Positions 19,724 to 29,209 of a stretch of DNA of 64,000 bases are shown piece after piece; the first letter of the stretch is position 1; each line of letters begins with the position of its first letter. Under the pieces are notes generated by a model that worked only from the letters and a program-made list of their open reading frames with translations, made no database searches and was not told the origin of the DNA. Made by a program: the position numbers and the translations under genes. Origin of the DNA: an uncultured Eubacteriales bacterium (GTDB taxonomy: Bacteria > Bacillota > Clostridia > Oscillospirales > UBA644); the NCBI GenBank assembly GCA_934438175.1, contig CAKSBH010000005.1:73950-137949 (forward strand). Direction: 5' to 3'.

Positions 19724-19911
19724 AAGCAATTCCTCCCGTTTTCGTTTCCGTTGCTTTTATTGTAACATACTTTCTCTGGATTTTCAAGAACTTTTTTCTC
19801 GTAATACACACACGGCGCGCCGACATCCGCTACGGCATCGGTCACGCAGTCCACCTCGCAATATCCGTCCTTCTGATGCACGCAATTCTCACTGCAACGA
19901 ATAAAACTCAA
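19720..19911 (-). CDS. Small Cys-rich protein (63 aa), putative metal-binding
   Basis: A short protein carrying CSENCVHQKDGYCEVDCVT followed by a later Cys, i.e. a CxxxC...CxxxC pattern typical of small clostridial metal-site proteins of unknown role. The track frame extends to 19959, but the TTG at 19911 is preceded by AAAGGAGG at an 8-base distance and gives the best start. Its stop overlaps the next gene's TTG start by four bases, so the two are translationally coupled. Confidence 0.7.
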   Translation of the reverse strand: MSFIRCSENCVHQKDGYCEVDCVTDAVADVGAPCVYYEKKVLENPEKVCYNKSNGNENGRNCF

Positions 19912-19952
19912 TGCTTTCGCCTCCTTTTGCAACTTTATTTTGCGTGAACGGA

Positions 19953-19981
19953 TGGACATTTATACGTTTTTGATGTATAAT
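19953..19981 (+). promoter_or_regulatory. Promoter of yunB-ligA
   Basis: -35 TGGACA (19953-19958), 17-bp spacer, -10 TATAAT (19976-19981). The ~95-base leader holds a GCCGGAG/CTCCGGC pairing around an A/T-rich loop. Confidence 0.7.
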
Positions 19982-20080
19982 AATAAAGAGAAAAGCCGGA
20001 GAAAAAATAAAAAAGACCTTTTTTGGTTGCGAACCTTTTTCCCCGCTCCGGCATAAGATAGAACGAGGGGAGGGTTTGCC

Positions 20081-20752
20081 GTGAAACGACGGATCCCGCG
20101 CTTTTTTCGTAAACTTGCCGTATGTATCCTTCTTCTTGCCGTAACGGCGGCGGTCATCATTCGCTATTACGACCTCCGGATTCGTCCGGTGGCGGAAACC
20201 ATGGCGATTTCCCAGATGCAGGACATTGAGGCGGCGGTCATTCACCGCGCCGTGCAGAACGTCCTGCCATCTTATGATAATCTGGTCACGGTCACCACCG
20301 GAACAGACGGACATGTCCGTTCCGTACAGGTGGATTCTTCCCGGGTAAGCCGCCTGCGCACGGATATCACCATGAAGGTCATGGAGCAGCTGGAAGACAT
20401 CTCCGGTGACAGCGTAATTGAGGTTCCGTTGGGATCTCTGTTCTCTTACGAATTTTTTACGGCAAAAGGTCCCCTGCTTCAGGTGGAAGTTCTGCCGGTT
20501 ACCAGCGTATACACCTCCTACCGCAGCGAGTTTTCCTCCGTCGGCATCAACCAGACCCTTCACCGCATTGTTCTGACCATTACGGTTGCGGCGACGCTTC
20601 TGTTCCCCTCGGAGGAGCAGGATGTCGTCTACAGTGTGGACGTTGTGGCGGCGGAAACCGTCATTGTAGGAGAAGTACCCGGACTGTACGCGGAAGCCGA
20701 CGATGACAGCATACGGATACGGGGGAAAAACATTCTTTCACAGGAGAAATAA
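20081..20752 (+). CDS. yunB: Sporulation protein YunB
   Basis: A 223-aa protein of the YunB family, in Bacillus a mother-cell sporulation protein. An N-terminal membrane anchor (FRKLAVCILLLAVTAAVII) precedes an external domain with the family pattern AETMAISQMQDIEAAVIHRAV, LGSLFSYEFFTAKGP and VGINQTLHRIVLTI. The start is GTG with a GGGGAGGG ribosome site. It sits four bases before ligA. This is one of the clearest signs that the host lineage forms spores. Confidence 0.9.
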   Translation: MKRRIPRFFRKLAVCILLLAVTAAVIIRYYDLRIRPVAETMAISQMQDIEAAVIHRAVQNVLPSYDNLVTVTTGTDGHVRSVQVDSSRVSRLRTDITMKVMEQLEDISGDSVIEVPLGSLFSYEFFTAKGPLLQVEVLPVTSVYTSYRSEFSSVGINQTLHRIVLTITVAATLLFPSEEQDVVYSVDVVAAETVIVGEVPGLYAEADDDSIRIRGKNILSQEK

Positions 20753-20755
20753 ACG

Positions 20756-22726
20756 ATGGATGCGGAAAAACGAATTCAGGAGCTGACAAAAAAACTCAAT
20801 CTCTACGCGCATAAGTACTACACGGAAGATGTGTCGCTGATATCCGACTTTGAATACGACCGCCTGAACAGGGAGCTGGTTGAACTGGAAGAACAATACC
20901 CACAGTTCCGCCAGCCGGACTCTCCGACCCACCGGGTCGGCGGAGAGATTCTCAAGGGCTTTTCTCCCGTACGGCACGAGGTAAAGATGGAAAGCCTGCA
21001 GGATGCCTTTTCCCATGAAGAAATTCTTGCGTTCGGCACCCGGGTAAAAGAAAAATTTCCGGATGCCCGGTTTGTCGTAGAACTGAAAATTGACGGTCTT
21101 TCCGTTTCGCTGACATATGAAGACGGCGTTCTTGTCCGCGGTGCGACCCGGGGCGACGGCATCGTAGGCGAAGACATCACGGCAAACATCCGCACAATCC
21201 GTTCCGTCCCCCTGCGCATTGACGAACCGGGACATCTTGTGGTACGCGGCGAAGTCTATATGCCACACAAAGAAATGGAGCGGCTCAACGCCGAACGGGA
21301 AGAAAAGGGCGAAACGCCCTTTGCCAATCCCCGGAATGCGGCGGCGGGTTCTCTGCGGCAGTTGGACAGCCGCATCACGGCGGCACGGGGACTGGATCTC
21401 TTTCTGTTCAATCTGCAGAGCTCCGAAAAATCCTTTGACTCACATGTAAAAACTCTGGCATGGCTTCACGCTCTCGGCTTTCCGGTCAGTCCCTGCGACA
21501 ATTGCTACGACACCATTGAGGATGCATGGAATGAGGTTTTGCGACTGGGAGAACTCCGTCCGACTCTTCCGTTTGATATCGACGGTGCCGTTATCAAGGT
21601 GGACAACCTTTCTCAGAGAATTGCTCTCGGAAGCACGGTCAAATGCCCCAAATGGGCGATTGCCTACAAATACCCGCCGGAGCAGAAAAAAACCCGTGTG
21701 CTGGACATCCGTGTACAGGTCAGCCGAGCCGGTGTTCTCACGCCGCTTGCCATTCTGGAACCGGTTGTCTGTGCCGGAAGCACCATCGGAAAAGCCACCC
21801 TTCATAACCGGGATTTCATCGCCCAGAAGGATGTCCGTGTCGGAGACAACGTCATGATCCGCAAGGCGGGCGACGTCATTCCCGAAGTGGTGGAAGTGGT
21901 AAAAGAGGACCGTCCTGCAGACAGTGTTCCGTTCTCCATGCCCACCGTCTGCCCCGTTTGCGGCTGTGCCGTGACGGAGGATCCGGACGACCCGTTTGTG
22001 CGCTGTGTCAACAGTGACTGTCCCGCCCAACTGGTACGCAACATTCTGCATTATGCCGAACGGGATGCCATGGACATTGACGGCTTGGGCGACAACATCG
22101 TTGAACGCTTTGTTTCACTCGGAATGATCGCTTCGGCAGCGGATCTCTACGGACTGAAGCCGCAGGATCTCGCGGATCTGGACGGATTCGGTGAAAAATC
22201 AGCGGAAAATCTCTGCAACGCCATCCGGGATTCCCGCACCCGCAACCTGGACCGTCTGATCTATGCGCTCGGCATCCGCGGCGTCGGGGTCAAAGCCGGA
22301 AAAATCCTTGCTTCCCGGTTCGGAACGCTGGAGCAACTGGAGCAGGCAGACTTTGACACGCTTTGTGCCGTGGACGAAGTCGGTCCGGTCACGGCAGAAG
22401 CGATCCTCGCCTATTTCTCCACCGAGAAAAACCGTCGGTTCCTGAACCGTCTGCGGGAAGCCGGCGTCAATATGACCTATCAGAGCGACCGTGCCGACGA
22501 CCGGTTCGCTGGAATGACCTTCGTTCTCACCGGAACGCTCTCCGGCTACACCCGGGAGGAGGCAAGCACCCTCATCGAGCGCTTCGGGGGTAAGACCTCC
22601 GGCAGCGTTTCCAAAAAAACAACCTATGTCCTGGCAGGCGAGGATGCCGGAAGCAAACTCACCAAAGCCCAAGCTCTCGGAATCCCTGTTCTGGACGAAG
22701 AAACCTTCCGGACTATGATAGAATAA
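20756..22726 (+). CDS. ligA: NAD-dependent DNA ligase
   Basis: LigA (656 aa) seals nicks in replication and repair using NAD+. The order is standard: N-terminal Ia domain (KYYTEDVSLISDFEYD), adenylation domain with the catalytic Lys in LKIDG near residue 111, OB fold, a Cys4 zinc finger (CPVCG...CVNSDCPAQL, about residues 400-425), HhH repeats (DGFGEKSAENL, GIRGVGVKAGK) and a C-terminal BRCT domain from about residue 580. It follows yunB by three bases and ends at a bidirectional terminator. Confidence 0.98.
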   Translation: MDAEKRIQELTKKLNLYAHKYYTEDVSLISDFEYDRLNRELVELEEQYPQFRQPDSPTHRVGGEILKGFSPVRHEVKMESLQDAFSHEEILAFGTRVKEKFPDARFVVELKIDGLSVSLTYEDGVLVRGATRGDGIVGEDITANIRTIRSVPLRIDEPGHLVVRGEVYMPHKEMERLNAEREEKGETPFANPRNAAAGSLRQLDSRITAARGLDLFLFNLQSSEKSFDSHVKTLAWLHALGFPVSPCDNCYDTIEDAWNEVLRLGELRPTLPFDIDGAVIKVDNLSQRIALGSTVKCPKWAIAYKYPPEQKKTRVLDIRVQVSRAGVLTPLAILEPVVCAGSTIGKATLHNRDFIAQKDVRVGDNVMIRKAGDVIPEVVEVVKEDRPADSVPFSMPTVCPVCGCAVTEDPDDPFVRCVNSDCPAQLVRNILHYAERDAMDIDGLGDNIVERFVSLGMIASAADLYGLKPQDLADLDGFGEKSAENLCNAIRDSRTRNLDRLIYALGIRGVGVKAGKILASRFGTLEQLEQADFDTLCAVDEVGPVTAEAILAYFSTEKNRRFLNRLREAGVNMTYQSDRADDRFAGMTFVLTGTLSGYTREEASTLIERFGGKTSGSVSKKTTYVLAGEDAGSKLTKAQALGIPVLDEETFRTMIE

Positions 22727-22743
22727 ACAAAGATTGAAAAAAC

Positions 22744-22775
22744 AAAACACGCAGGGATTTCCCTGCGTGTTTTTA
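22744..22775. terminator. Bidirectional terminator between ligA and comF
   Basis: Eleven-base perfect stem AACACGCAGGG/CCCTGCGTGTT around ATTT, with A- and T-rich flanks. It serves both convergent genes. Confidence 0.93.
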
Positions 22776-23561
22776 TCCTCTTTTGCTTCCAAACAAAAAA
22801 CTCCGAAACCATCTTCGCCGCATCCGGGCTTTCCGCCGACGGACTGCCCGTTTTTTCAGAGTTTCCGAAATCTCCCAACTCTCCGGAACCGAAGCCGTAT
22901 TCTGAACCGGAGATTTCAAGAAGCACGGTCCCTTTTCCCGTCGTGCCACCGTCAGGCCAAACACATCGGAAGCACCCGCCCGGCGCAGAATCCCGGCACA
23001 GACACAAAGCGTGGCGCCTGTGGTACAGATGTCATCCACCAGCAACACCCGCTTTCCGGTCAGATCTCCCTCCGGACCTCTCCGGAACGCGTGCCCGGCA
23101 TTCCGGATCCGATCCATCCGCCCGTTGCAGAGCGTCTGCCGTCTCACATTCGGACGACGGGCAAGCGCCTCCGCATAAAACGGAAGTTCCAATGTCTCTG
23201 CTGTTTTTCTTGCCAGCATCTCCGCGAGATGATACGCGCCGGCATCGGTTTTCGGTACGGGTACCACAACATCGGCGGTCCGCATCTGTTCATCCTCGGT
23301 TGCCAGCTGTGCAAGGCGTTTTACGAAAAACACAAGGATCTCTCCGTTTTTTCTTCTCTTGATGCGGCGGAGTGCCCGGGCAGGCGCACCGTCATAGGAA
23401 TACCACGCGCGGTGGTACAGTCCCGGATTGTTCCAGGATTTTTCCCTCACTACCCGCACATACCGGGCGCACCGCGGACAAAAGCCGTCCGCTCCGGGCT
23501 GCTTCCCGGGGTTTCCGCACGCAGGACATCCGCCGATATCCGCCAAAGACAGACCGTTCAC
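22773..23561 (-). CDS. comF: ComF-family phosphoribosyltransferase-like protein
   Basis: A 262-aa ComF homologue. The N-terminal zinc-finger cysteines (CPACG...CPRC) and the C-terminal PRTase loop RVLLVDDICTTGATL near residue 168 define the family, which takes part in DNA uptake or processing in competent Firmicutes. The tail after residue ~225 is Arg/Lys rich. It starts inside the recD2 stop (ATGA overlap), so the two are coupled. No other competence gene is in the window. Confidence 0.92.
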   Translation of the reverse strand: MNGLSLADIGGCPACGNPGKQPGADGFCPRCARYVRVVREKSWNNPGLYHRAWYSYDGAPARALRRIKRRKNGEILVFFVKRLAQLATEDEQMRTADVVVPVPKTDAGAYHLAEMLARKTAETLELPFYAEALARRPNVRRQTLCNGRMDRIRNAGHAFRRGPEGDLTGKRVLLVDDICTTGATLCVCAGILRRAGASDVFGLTVARREKGPCFLKSPVQNTASVPESWEISETLKKRAVRRRKARMRRRWFRSFLFGSKRG

Positions 23562-25762
23562 GAAATCCCCGCCTCTTTCATTTTATCCAGAATACGGTAT
23601 TTCAGCCCGGAATACCGTTTATCGCTGCGCACACTGGCAACCATCTGCGAAACCCGATACGGATACCCGACCACAACCAGAAGCCGTCGTGCCCGCGTTA
23701 CGGCTGTATACAGAAGATTCCGGGTAAACAAAAGATCCGTTCCCTCCCCGAGAACCAATACCACAGCAGGAAACTCGCTTCCCTGGCTCTTATGAACCGT
23801 CACCGCATATGCCGGCTCCAGATCCTCCAGCATATCCGGAGTATAGGTTACACGACGGTCATCAAACCGCACCGTCAGCGTTTCGCCCCGGGGCGAAACC
23901 TCGCACACAATGCCGATGTCTCCGTTGAAGATCCCCGTTTCCGTTTCACCGCCGTCCGTCACAGCTTCCGCTTCATAATTGTTGCGGGTCTGCATCACCT
24001 TGTCGCCCTCCCGGAACGTAATCCCCCGGAACTTCATCTCTTTTTTATATTTCTCCGGCGGATTGAGCGTCTCTGCCAGAGCGGCATTCAGCGTTACCGT
24101 TCCGGAACTGCCCTTACGGGTGGGTGAGAGAACCTGAATATCGGTCTGCGGATCAAAGCCGTAAGCATCCGGAAGCCGTGTGGCGCAAAGTTCACACACC
24201 GTCTCCGCAATCCGTTCCGGATCCCGGCGATCCAGAAAGAAAAAATCCCCGGTCCGATTTGTCAGGTCCGGCGTTTCTCCCTCCAGGATCCGATGCGCAT
24301 TCCGGACAATGCGGCTTTCTTTTGCCTGCCGGAAAATTTCTTTCAGTTCCACAAACGGAATCAGACCGCTGTCGGAAATATCCTTAAAAATCTTACCGGG
24401 ACCGACCGGAGGCAATTGCGCTGCGTCCCCGACCAGAATCAACTTGGATGAGCGGGGCAATGCCTCCAGAAGATGAGCAAACAGAGGCAGATCCACCATA
24501 GATGCCTCATCTACAATGACCGCCTGATATTCCAGCAGATTGTCCCGATTGCGTCCGAATACAAACTCCCCGCCCTCCGGGCGGTATTCCAGCAGCCGGT
24601 GAAGCGTCTTCGCCTCTTTTCCGGTCAATTCCGTCACGCGTTTGGCGGCACGACCGGTCGGAGCGGCAATCGCAAACGTAACGCCCTCATTTTCAAACAT
24701 CCGGATGATACCGTTCAGGGTTGTTGTCTTTCCGGTTCCGGGTCCACCGGACAGAATCATCATCTGGTGGCGGCACGCATCGAGGATTGCCTGCTTCTGC
24801 CTCTCCGCAAACGAAATTCCGAGAGCCGTCTGCGCAAAGCCGATGTCTTTTTCAAAATCCCCGCTGTATTCATGACGGAACGCCGATGCAAACAGCACCC
24901 GATCCGCAACCTCTTCCTCGCAACGATCCACCCAGGTCAGATATACACCGTCCGTGTTTCCGATGGGATTCCGCACGGTCAGAAGTCCGGCTTCCGCCAT
25001 CTCATCCATGCGCCGCATGACCGTTTCCGGCTCTACGGAAAGAAGAGAGGCGGCGATCTGTGCCAGTTTGGCGCGGGGCAAAAACGTGTGCCCACTGCCG
25101 TAAAGATTGTAATTCAGCACATACAGAATGCCGGCTTCCACCCGGTTGGTGCTGGCACGGTCATAGTTCATCTGCTCGGCGATCGCATCTGCTCTTTCAA
25201 AGCCGATGCCGTGGATCTCACACAGACGATATGGATTTTCCCTCAGAATATCATAGGCACGAAGCCCCCATTGCTTATAAATCTTGAACGCGAGATTCGG
25301 CGTAATGCCGAATCCCCGAAAGTACATCAGAATGGATTTTACACCCGTATTTTCCCGCAAGGATGCGGAAATCTTCTCTGCCTGCTCCATGCTGATGCCA
25401 CGGATCTCCACCAAACGGGAAGGATCGTTTTCCATGATTTCCAGTGTTTCGGGACCGAATTTCTCCACAATGGCACGGGCTTTTTTTGCACGCACGCCGC
25501 GGATGATTCCCGAAGAAAGATATCGCAGAATCGCGGTCTCCGTTACCGGAAGCCGGGAGGTAAACGACGTGGCAACAAACTGCCTTCCGTACGTCGGGTG
25601 CAGGGTGAAGTCTCCCTCCACCTCGATTTCTTCGCCCTCGGCAACACAGGGAAGCACACCGGCAACCGTCACGGCTTCCTTCGGGGCTTCCAGTTCCAGC
25701 ACCGTATACCCGTTGTCTGCGTTGCGGTAAATCAGATTCTCCACCACGCCGGACACGATCAT
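23558..25762 (-). CDS. recD2: RecD2-type ATP-dependent 5'-3' DNA helicase
   Basis: SF1B helicase (734 aa) of the RecD2/YrrC type, a RecD without RecBC. The N-terminal OB-like region (MIVSGVVENLIYRNADNGYT) and HhH repeats (RGVRAKKARAIVEKFG, GIGFERADAIAEQM) come first, then Walker A GGPGTGKTTTL near residue 336, Walker B VDEASMVD, and the C-terminal AVTVHKSQGSEFPAV and YTAVTRAR motifs. The frame is open far upstream, but the consensus promoter at 25794-25822 lies over the earlier ATG, so translation must begin at 25762, which has GGGGAGG. Confidence 0.95.
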   Translation of the reverse strand: MIVSGVVENLIYRNADNGYTVLELEAPKEAVTVAGVLPCVAEGEEIEVEGDFTLHPTYGRQFVATSFTSRLPVTETAILRYLSSGIIRGVRAKKARAIVEKFGPETLEIMENDPSRLVEIRGISMEQAEKISASLRENTGVKSILMYFRGFGITPNLAFKIYKQWGLRAYDILRENPYRLCEIHGIGFERADAIAEQMNYDRASTNRVEAGILYVLNYNLYGSGHTFLPRAKLAQIAASLLSVEPETVMRRMDEMAEAGLLTVRNPIGNTDGVYLTWVDRCEEEVADRVLFASAFRHEYSGDFEKDIGFAQTALGISFAERQKQAILDACRHQMMILSGGPGTGKTTTLNGIIRMFENEGVTFAIAAPTGRAAKRVTELTGKEAKTLHRLLEYRPEGGEFVFGRNRDNLLEYQAVIVDEASMVDLPLFAHLLEALPRSSKLILVGDAAQLPPVGPGKIFKDISDSGLIPFVELKEIFRQAKESRIVRNAHRILEGETPDLTNRTGDFFFLDRRDPERIAETVCELCATRLPDAYGFDPQTDIQVLSPTRKGSSGTVTLNAALAETLNPPEKYKKEMKFRGITFREGDKVMQTRNNYEAEAVTDGGETETGIFNGDIGIVCEVSPRGETLTVRFDDRRVTYTPDMLEDLEPAYAVTVHKSQGSEFPAVVLVLGEGTDLLFTRNLLYTAVTRARRLLVVVGYPYRVSQMVASVRSDKRYSGLKYRILDKMKEAGIS

Positions 25763-25793
25763 GCTCCGTTCCTCCCCAATTTCCGTTTTCTTC

Positions 25794-25822
25794 ATTATAC
25801 GACACCCCTCACACAGTGTCAA
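25794..25822 (-). promoter_or_regulatory. Promoter of recD2-comF
   Basis: -35 TTGACA (25817-25822), 17-bp spacer, -10 TATAAT (25794-25799), a perfect consensus match. It fixes the recD2 start. Confidence 0.92.
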
Positions 25823-25972
25823 GAGCGCGGAAGGCAAAAAATCGACCGGACGTTTGGCAGGTGCTCGAAAACCAGTTAAAATCTCCGCATAAGCAATCAT
25901 ACGGAGATTTCCTGATCCGGATAGTCGGAAAGCAGCGCAAAAGGGACAGCCCCTTTTCGGAACAAAGTGACA

Positions 25973-26008
25973 TAAAAAACAGCCCGGACTTTTAAGTGCC
26001 GGGCTGTC
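25973..26008 (-). terminator. Terminator of the ECF sigma gene at 26081-27352
   Basis: ACAGCCCGG arm pairs with CCGGGCTGT across a short loop that can itself pair (ACTT/AAGT); T6 follows on the minus strand. Confidence 0.85.
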
Positions 26009-26080
26009 TGTCTCACAGAGCATACATGGAAATTGATCCGGTACAGAAGTGCACCATCAGCAATCTGAAGATTTTATGTT

Positions 26081-27352
26081 TTAGAGGATATGATCTGTAA
26101 TGCAATCGTACCAATGAACATAAGTTGTGCCGTTTACGATAAGTCTGTCATTTTCGGGTAACTGTTCGCTCCAAGGTTTCTTATATTGATCAACAGCCCA
26201 ATCATCACGATTGTATCTGCGCCACAGAATCGTCTTTCCGTCTTTGTCCAAAAACTGCTCGGAAACAACACCACAGTTATAGGTTTCAATATCCATTACG
26301 CACACGGTGTCATAACTTTTGCCTCCAATGGTAACGGTATATCTACCAACAATATCAAGGAGGAAATCTTTACTTGCGCTTGTAACAGAGTTTCCGACTC
26401 TCTGAATATCGCCTTTAGCGAAAAGGTGCGTTTCGTTTCCGCAATTATCTTCTCCGAATCCCCAGTTCAGCATAAACTCATCGCCGTCAAGGAAAGTGAT
26501 GTAATTGCGGATGTCTCCGTCATTTCGGAGTGTTGCAAGGTAACGACAATGCGTATCTGTAAGCTGTGCCACAAAAGTGCGATTGATCACCTCGTTCTTA
26601 TCGGAATAAGATGCTTCTCTTGCGGTAAGCTCTACACCCTCAATACCGTGAACCCTGGCTTTGCCTGTAACCTGCATATCATAAACATGGCTGCATTTGC
26701 GGGAAGGAATATCGTACATTCCCCAAGATCGTTTCTCGCCCAGTTTGGGAATCAAAAACCATCCCATAAGCTCTTCCCATTTTACAGAGAAGGGAGCTTT
26801 GGCACTTGCTTCAATTTTGTATTCGGGAATAAATTCGGGCAACTTTTTCATCGTGCTTTCTCCTTTCGATACTTCGGTGTTATATGGATATTTGGTTTTG
26901 AAATTTTGTTTTGCCGTGTAAAGTCTGCTTTTTACTGTTCCGACAGGAATGTTCAGTCGTTTGGCAATTTCGGCTTGCGAAAGCTCTTTCCAAAAATAAA
27001 GATACAGGATTTGCTTGTCTTTATCCCCAAGTAAATTCAAGGTTTCTCTTACTGTGGCAACTATGGAAACGCCATGTCTGCCGTCCGACAATTCGCGTTC
27101 TGTTATTTCATCAATCGGGATTTCGTACTGTGTTGCTTTTTCACGAAAGTAGTCCTTGCATTTATTTCTTGCAATGCTGATAATCCATGCCTTAAAAGAG
27201 CCCTTGTTATTTAATTGATAGAACTTTTGGCAGGCGACAAGGAAAACCTCTTGTAAAACATCGTCTGCATCTGCTTTTGAGTTCAGACGAAATCTCACAA
27301 AACGTTCCACAGATGCTCGTTCTGCTTCTAACAACTTTTCAAATTCGTCCAT
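26081..27352 (-). CDS. ECF-type sigma-70 factor with a large C-terminal extension
   Basis: A 423-aa protein. Sigma region 2 covers about residues 10-75 (DADDVLQEVFLVACQKF, then GSFKAWIISIARNKCKDYFRE); region 4 covers about 110-160 (QILYLYFWKELSQAEIAKRL, VGTVKSRLYTAKQNF). From about residue 165 a ~256-residue domain of unknown function follows, rich in aromatic and beta-strand-like segments (GWFLIPKLGEKRSWGMYDI, VVSEQFLDKDGKTILWRRY). An in-frame ATG at 26851 (residue 168) has a perfectly placed AAAGGAG, so the extension may also be made alone. The main start has AAAGGAGGTGAGGAT before it. No anti-sigma gene adjoins it. Confidence 0.88.
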   Translation of the reverse strand: MDEFEKLLEAERASVERFVRFRLNSKADADDVLQEVFLVACQKFYQLNNKGSFKAWIISIARNKCKDYFREKATQYEIPIDEITERELSDGRHGVSIVATVRETLNLLGDKDKQILYLYFWKELSQAEIAKRLNIPVGTVKSRLYTAKQNFKTKYPYNTEVSKGESTMKKLPEFIPEYKIEASAKAPFSVKWEELMGWFLIPKLGEKRSWGMYDIPSRKCSHVYDMQVTGKARVHGIEGVELTAREASYSDKNEVINRTFVAQLTDTHCRYLATLRNDGDIRNYITFLDGDEFMLNWGFGEDNCGNETHLFAKGDIQRVGNSVTSASKDFLLDIVGRYTVTIGGKSYDTVCVMDIETYNCGVVSEQFLDKDGKTILWRRYNRDDWAVDQYKKPWSEQLPENDRLIVNGTTYVHWYDCITDHIL

Positions 27353-27439
27353 ATCCTCACCTCCTTTGGTCTATGAGTGATGAAAACCGGTTTCGCTTAT
27401 ATAGACGGGTTCAAGGATCGAAAGGTTCATTTTACATTC

Positions 27440-27475
27440 AAAAAATAAGCGACACTCGAGATATGTCGAGTGCCG
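27440..27475 (-). terminator. Terminator of the M23-murA-phosphoglucomutase operon
   Basis: Seven-base perfect stem CACTCGA/TCGAGTG with a GATATG-side loop; on the minus strand it is followed by a T-rich run (TTATTTTTT). Confidence 0.8.
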
Positions 27476-27520
27476 CCGTTCACTGTTTTATGACCGCCCA
27501 CCGTTGGTCCGGTCGTCTTT

Positions 27521-29209
27521 TTACTGAGAAATCAGCGGACGGAATGCTTCACGGATCCGCTCGTTTTTCATGCGGGAATCCTCTTCGGTCTCTCCCGCAG
27601 TCATAACATACAGTTTTATCTTCGGCTCGGTTCCGGATGGACGGACAACAACGACCGAACGGTCCTCCAGCACATCATACAGCACATCAGACGGAGGAAG
27701 CCCATCGATTCCGCAGAGATAATCCCGAACCTCGACAACCCGGAATCCGGCAACATCTTTCGGCGGATCTTTCCGCAGACGCTCCATCCGCTCTTTCATT
27801 TTTTCCGAAGCATCCGCACCCTCCACCCGGAAATTTGAGGTTGTTTCCGTGTGAAATCCGTATTCCCGGTACAGCGCCTGCATCGCATCGTACAGAGTCA
27901 TGCCGCGGGACGCATAGTATGCCGCCGCCTCACACACGAGGAGCGCCGCCACGGCACCGTCCTTATCCCGGGCATAATCGCCCACCAGATATCCGTAACT
28001 TTCTTCAAATCCAAGCAGGAACGTACCGCCCTCCCGCTTGAACATTTCCATTTTTTCACCGATGAATTTGAAGCCGGTCAACACATTGTACATGGTCACG
28101 CCGTTCTTCTCGCACACCCGTGCCGCCATTTCCGTGGAAACGATGGTCTTCACCGCGCAGCCATCCCCCGGCATCCTGCCCAGACGTTTGCGCGTGCGGA
28201 TGATATAATCCAGCAGAATCACACCCACCTGATTGCCGGTCAATGCCGTAAAACCGCCTTCGGGAAGACGTACCACCACACCCATACGATCACAGTCCGG
28301 GTCGGTTCCCACCAGGAGGTCCGCACGTACCGCGTCGGCAAGTTTCATGCCAAGCGCAAACCCTTCCTTGTTTTCGGGGTTCGGCGATTCCACGGTCGGG
28401 AAATTCCCGTCGGGAATCATCTGCTCCGCCACGGGATACACATTGGAAAAGCCCGCACGTTTCAGAATTTCCGGCACAAGCCGAAGCCCCGCTCCGTGAA
28501 ACGGCGTATAGACCACGCGAAGCCCGCTCATCCGACGGATTACATCGGCGTCCTGCACCTGAGAAAGAACTGCCGCCATATAGCGTTCGTCATAATCCCG
28601 GTTCAACACCGTAATCCAGGATGCCGCCTCCGCATCGGAGCATTCCCTCACACCAAACAAATCCGTCGCCCGGATCCTTGCACTGACGGCGTCTGCCTGC
28701 TCGGGACCGATCTGTGCACCGTCCTCACCATAGACCTTATAGCCGTTGTACTGTTTCGGATTGTGCGAAGCCGTGATATTCACGCCCGCCGCCGCATGCA
28801 GATCCCGCACCGCAAACGAAAGTTCCGGCGTGGGACGTAACTCGTCAAACAGATAACTGCGGATGCCGTATGCCGCAAGAACACGACAAACCGTCCGTGA
28901 AAATTCCAGACTCATACGGCGGCTGTCATACGCCACGGCAACCCCGCGGGTTTCAGCACCGTTCCCGCATGAAAGCAGGTATTCCGCAAGTCCGGCCGTC
29001 GCCTGCCGTACGGTATAAAGATTCATCCGGTTTGTTCCGGCGCCCATCACGCCGCGAAGGCCTGCCGTTCCGAACGAAAGCATCGCCCCGAACCGGGAAC
29101 GGATCTCCTCCTCGTTATCCCGGATGGCTTCCAGTTCCGCGCGGGACGCTGCGTCCAGCGCCGGATTCTCCAGCCAACGGAGATATTCCTCCCGATCCTT
29201 CATACTCAT
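27521..29209 (-). CDS. Phosphoglucomutase/phosphomannomutase (alpha-D-phosphohexomutase)
   Basis: A 562-aa alpha-phosphohexomutase that interconverts hexose 1- and 6-phosphates. The active-site serine is in TASHNPKQYNGYKVYG near residue 146; the metal-binding loop is GTDPDCDRMGV, the sugar-binding loop GFEESYGY, and the C-terminal phosphate loop VRPSGTEPKIKLY. The N-terminal FGTAGLRGVMGAGTNRMN is typical of the long PgcA-like branch, which mainly acts on glucose phosphate. It overlaps the TSCPD gene by four bases and is the last gene of its operon. Confidence 0.95.
   Translation of the reverse strand: MSMKDREEYLRWLENPALDAASRAELEAIRDNEEEIRSRFGAMLSFGTAGLRGVMGAGTNRMNLYTVRQATAGLAEYLLSCGNGAETRGVAVAYDSRRMSLEFSRTVCRVLAAYGIRSYLFDELRPTPELSFAVRDLHAAAGVNITASHNPKQYNGYKVYGEDGAQIGPEQADAVSARIRATDLFGVRECSDAEAASWITVLNRDYDERYMAAVLSQVQDADVIRRMSGLRVVYTPFHGAGLRLVPEILKRAGFSNVYPVAEQMIPDGNFPTVESPNPENKEGFALGMKLADAVRADLLVGTDPDCDRMGVVVRLPEGGFTALTGNQVGVILLDYIIRTRKRLGRMPGDGCAVKTIVSTEMAARVCEKNGVTMYNVLTGFKFIGEKMEMFKREGGTFLLGFEESYGYLVGDYARDKDGAVAALLVCEAAAYYASRGMTLYDAMQALYREYGFHTETTSNFRVEGADASEKMKERMERLRKDPPKDVAGFRVVEVRDYLCGIDGLPPSDVLYDVLEDRSVVVVRPSGTEPKIKLYVMTAGETEEDSRMKNERIREAFRPLISQ

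Larger units (their letters stand above)
25763..26080. other. Gene-free interval between the ECF sigma gene and recD2
   Basis: It holds the recD2 promoter and the sigma-gene terminator. In the remaining ~150 bases no start with a ribosome site and no recognisable product was seen. Confidence 0.6.

Noticed and set aside
26081..27352. Anti-sigma factor gene beside the ECF sigma genes
   Set aside because: No membrane-anchored anti-sigma-like gene adjoins either locus; the extensions carry no membrane helix.
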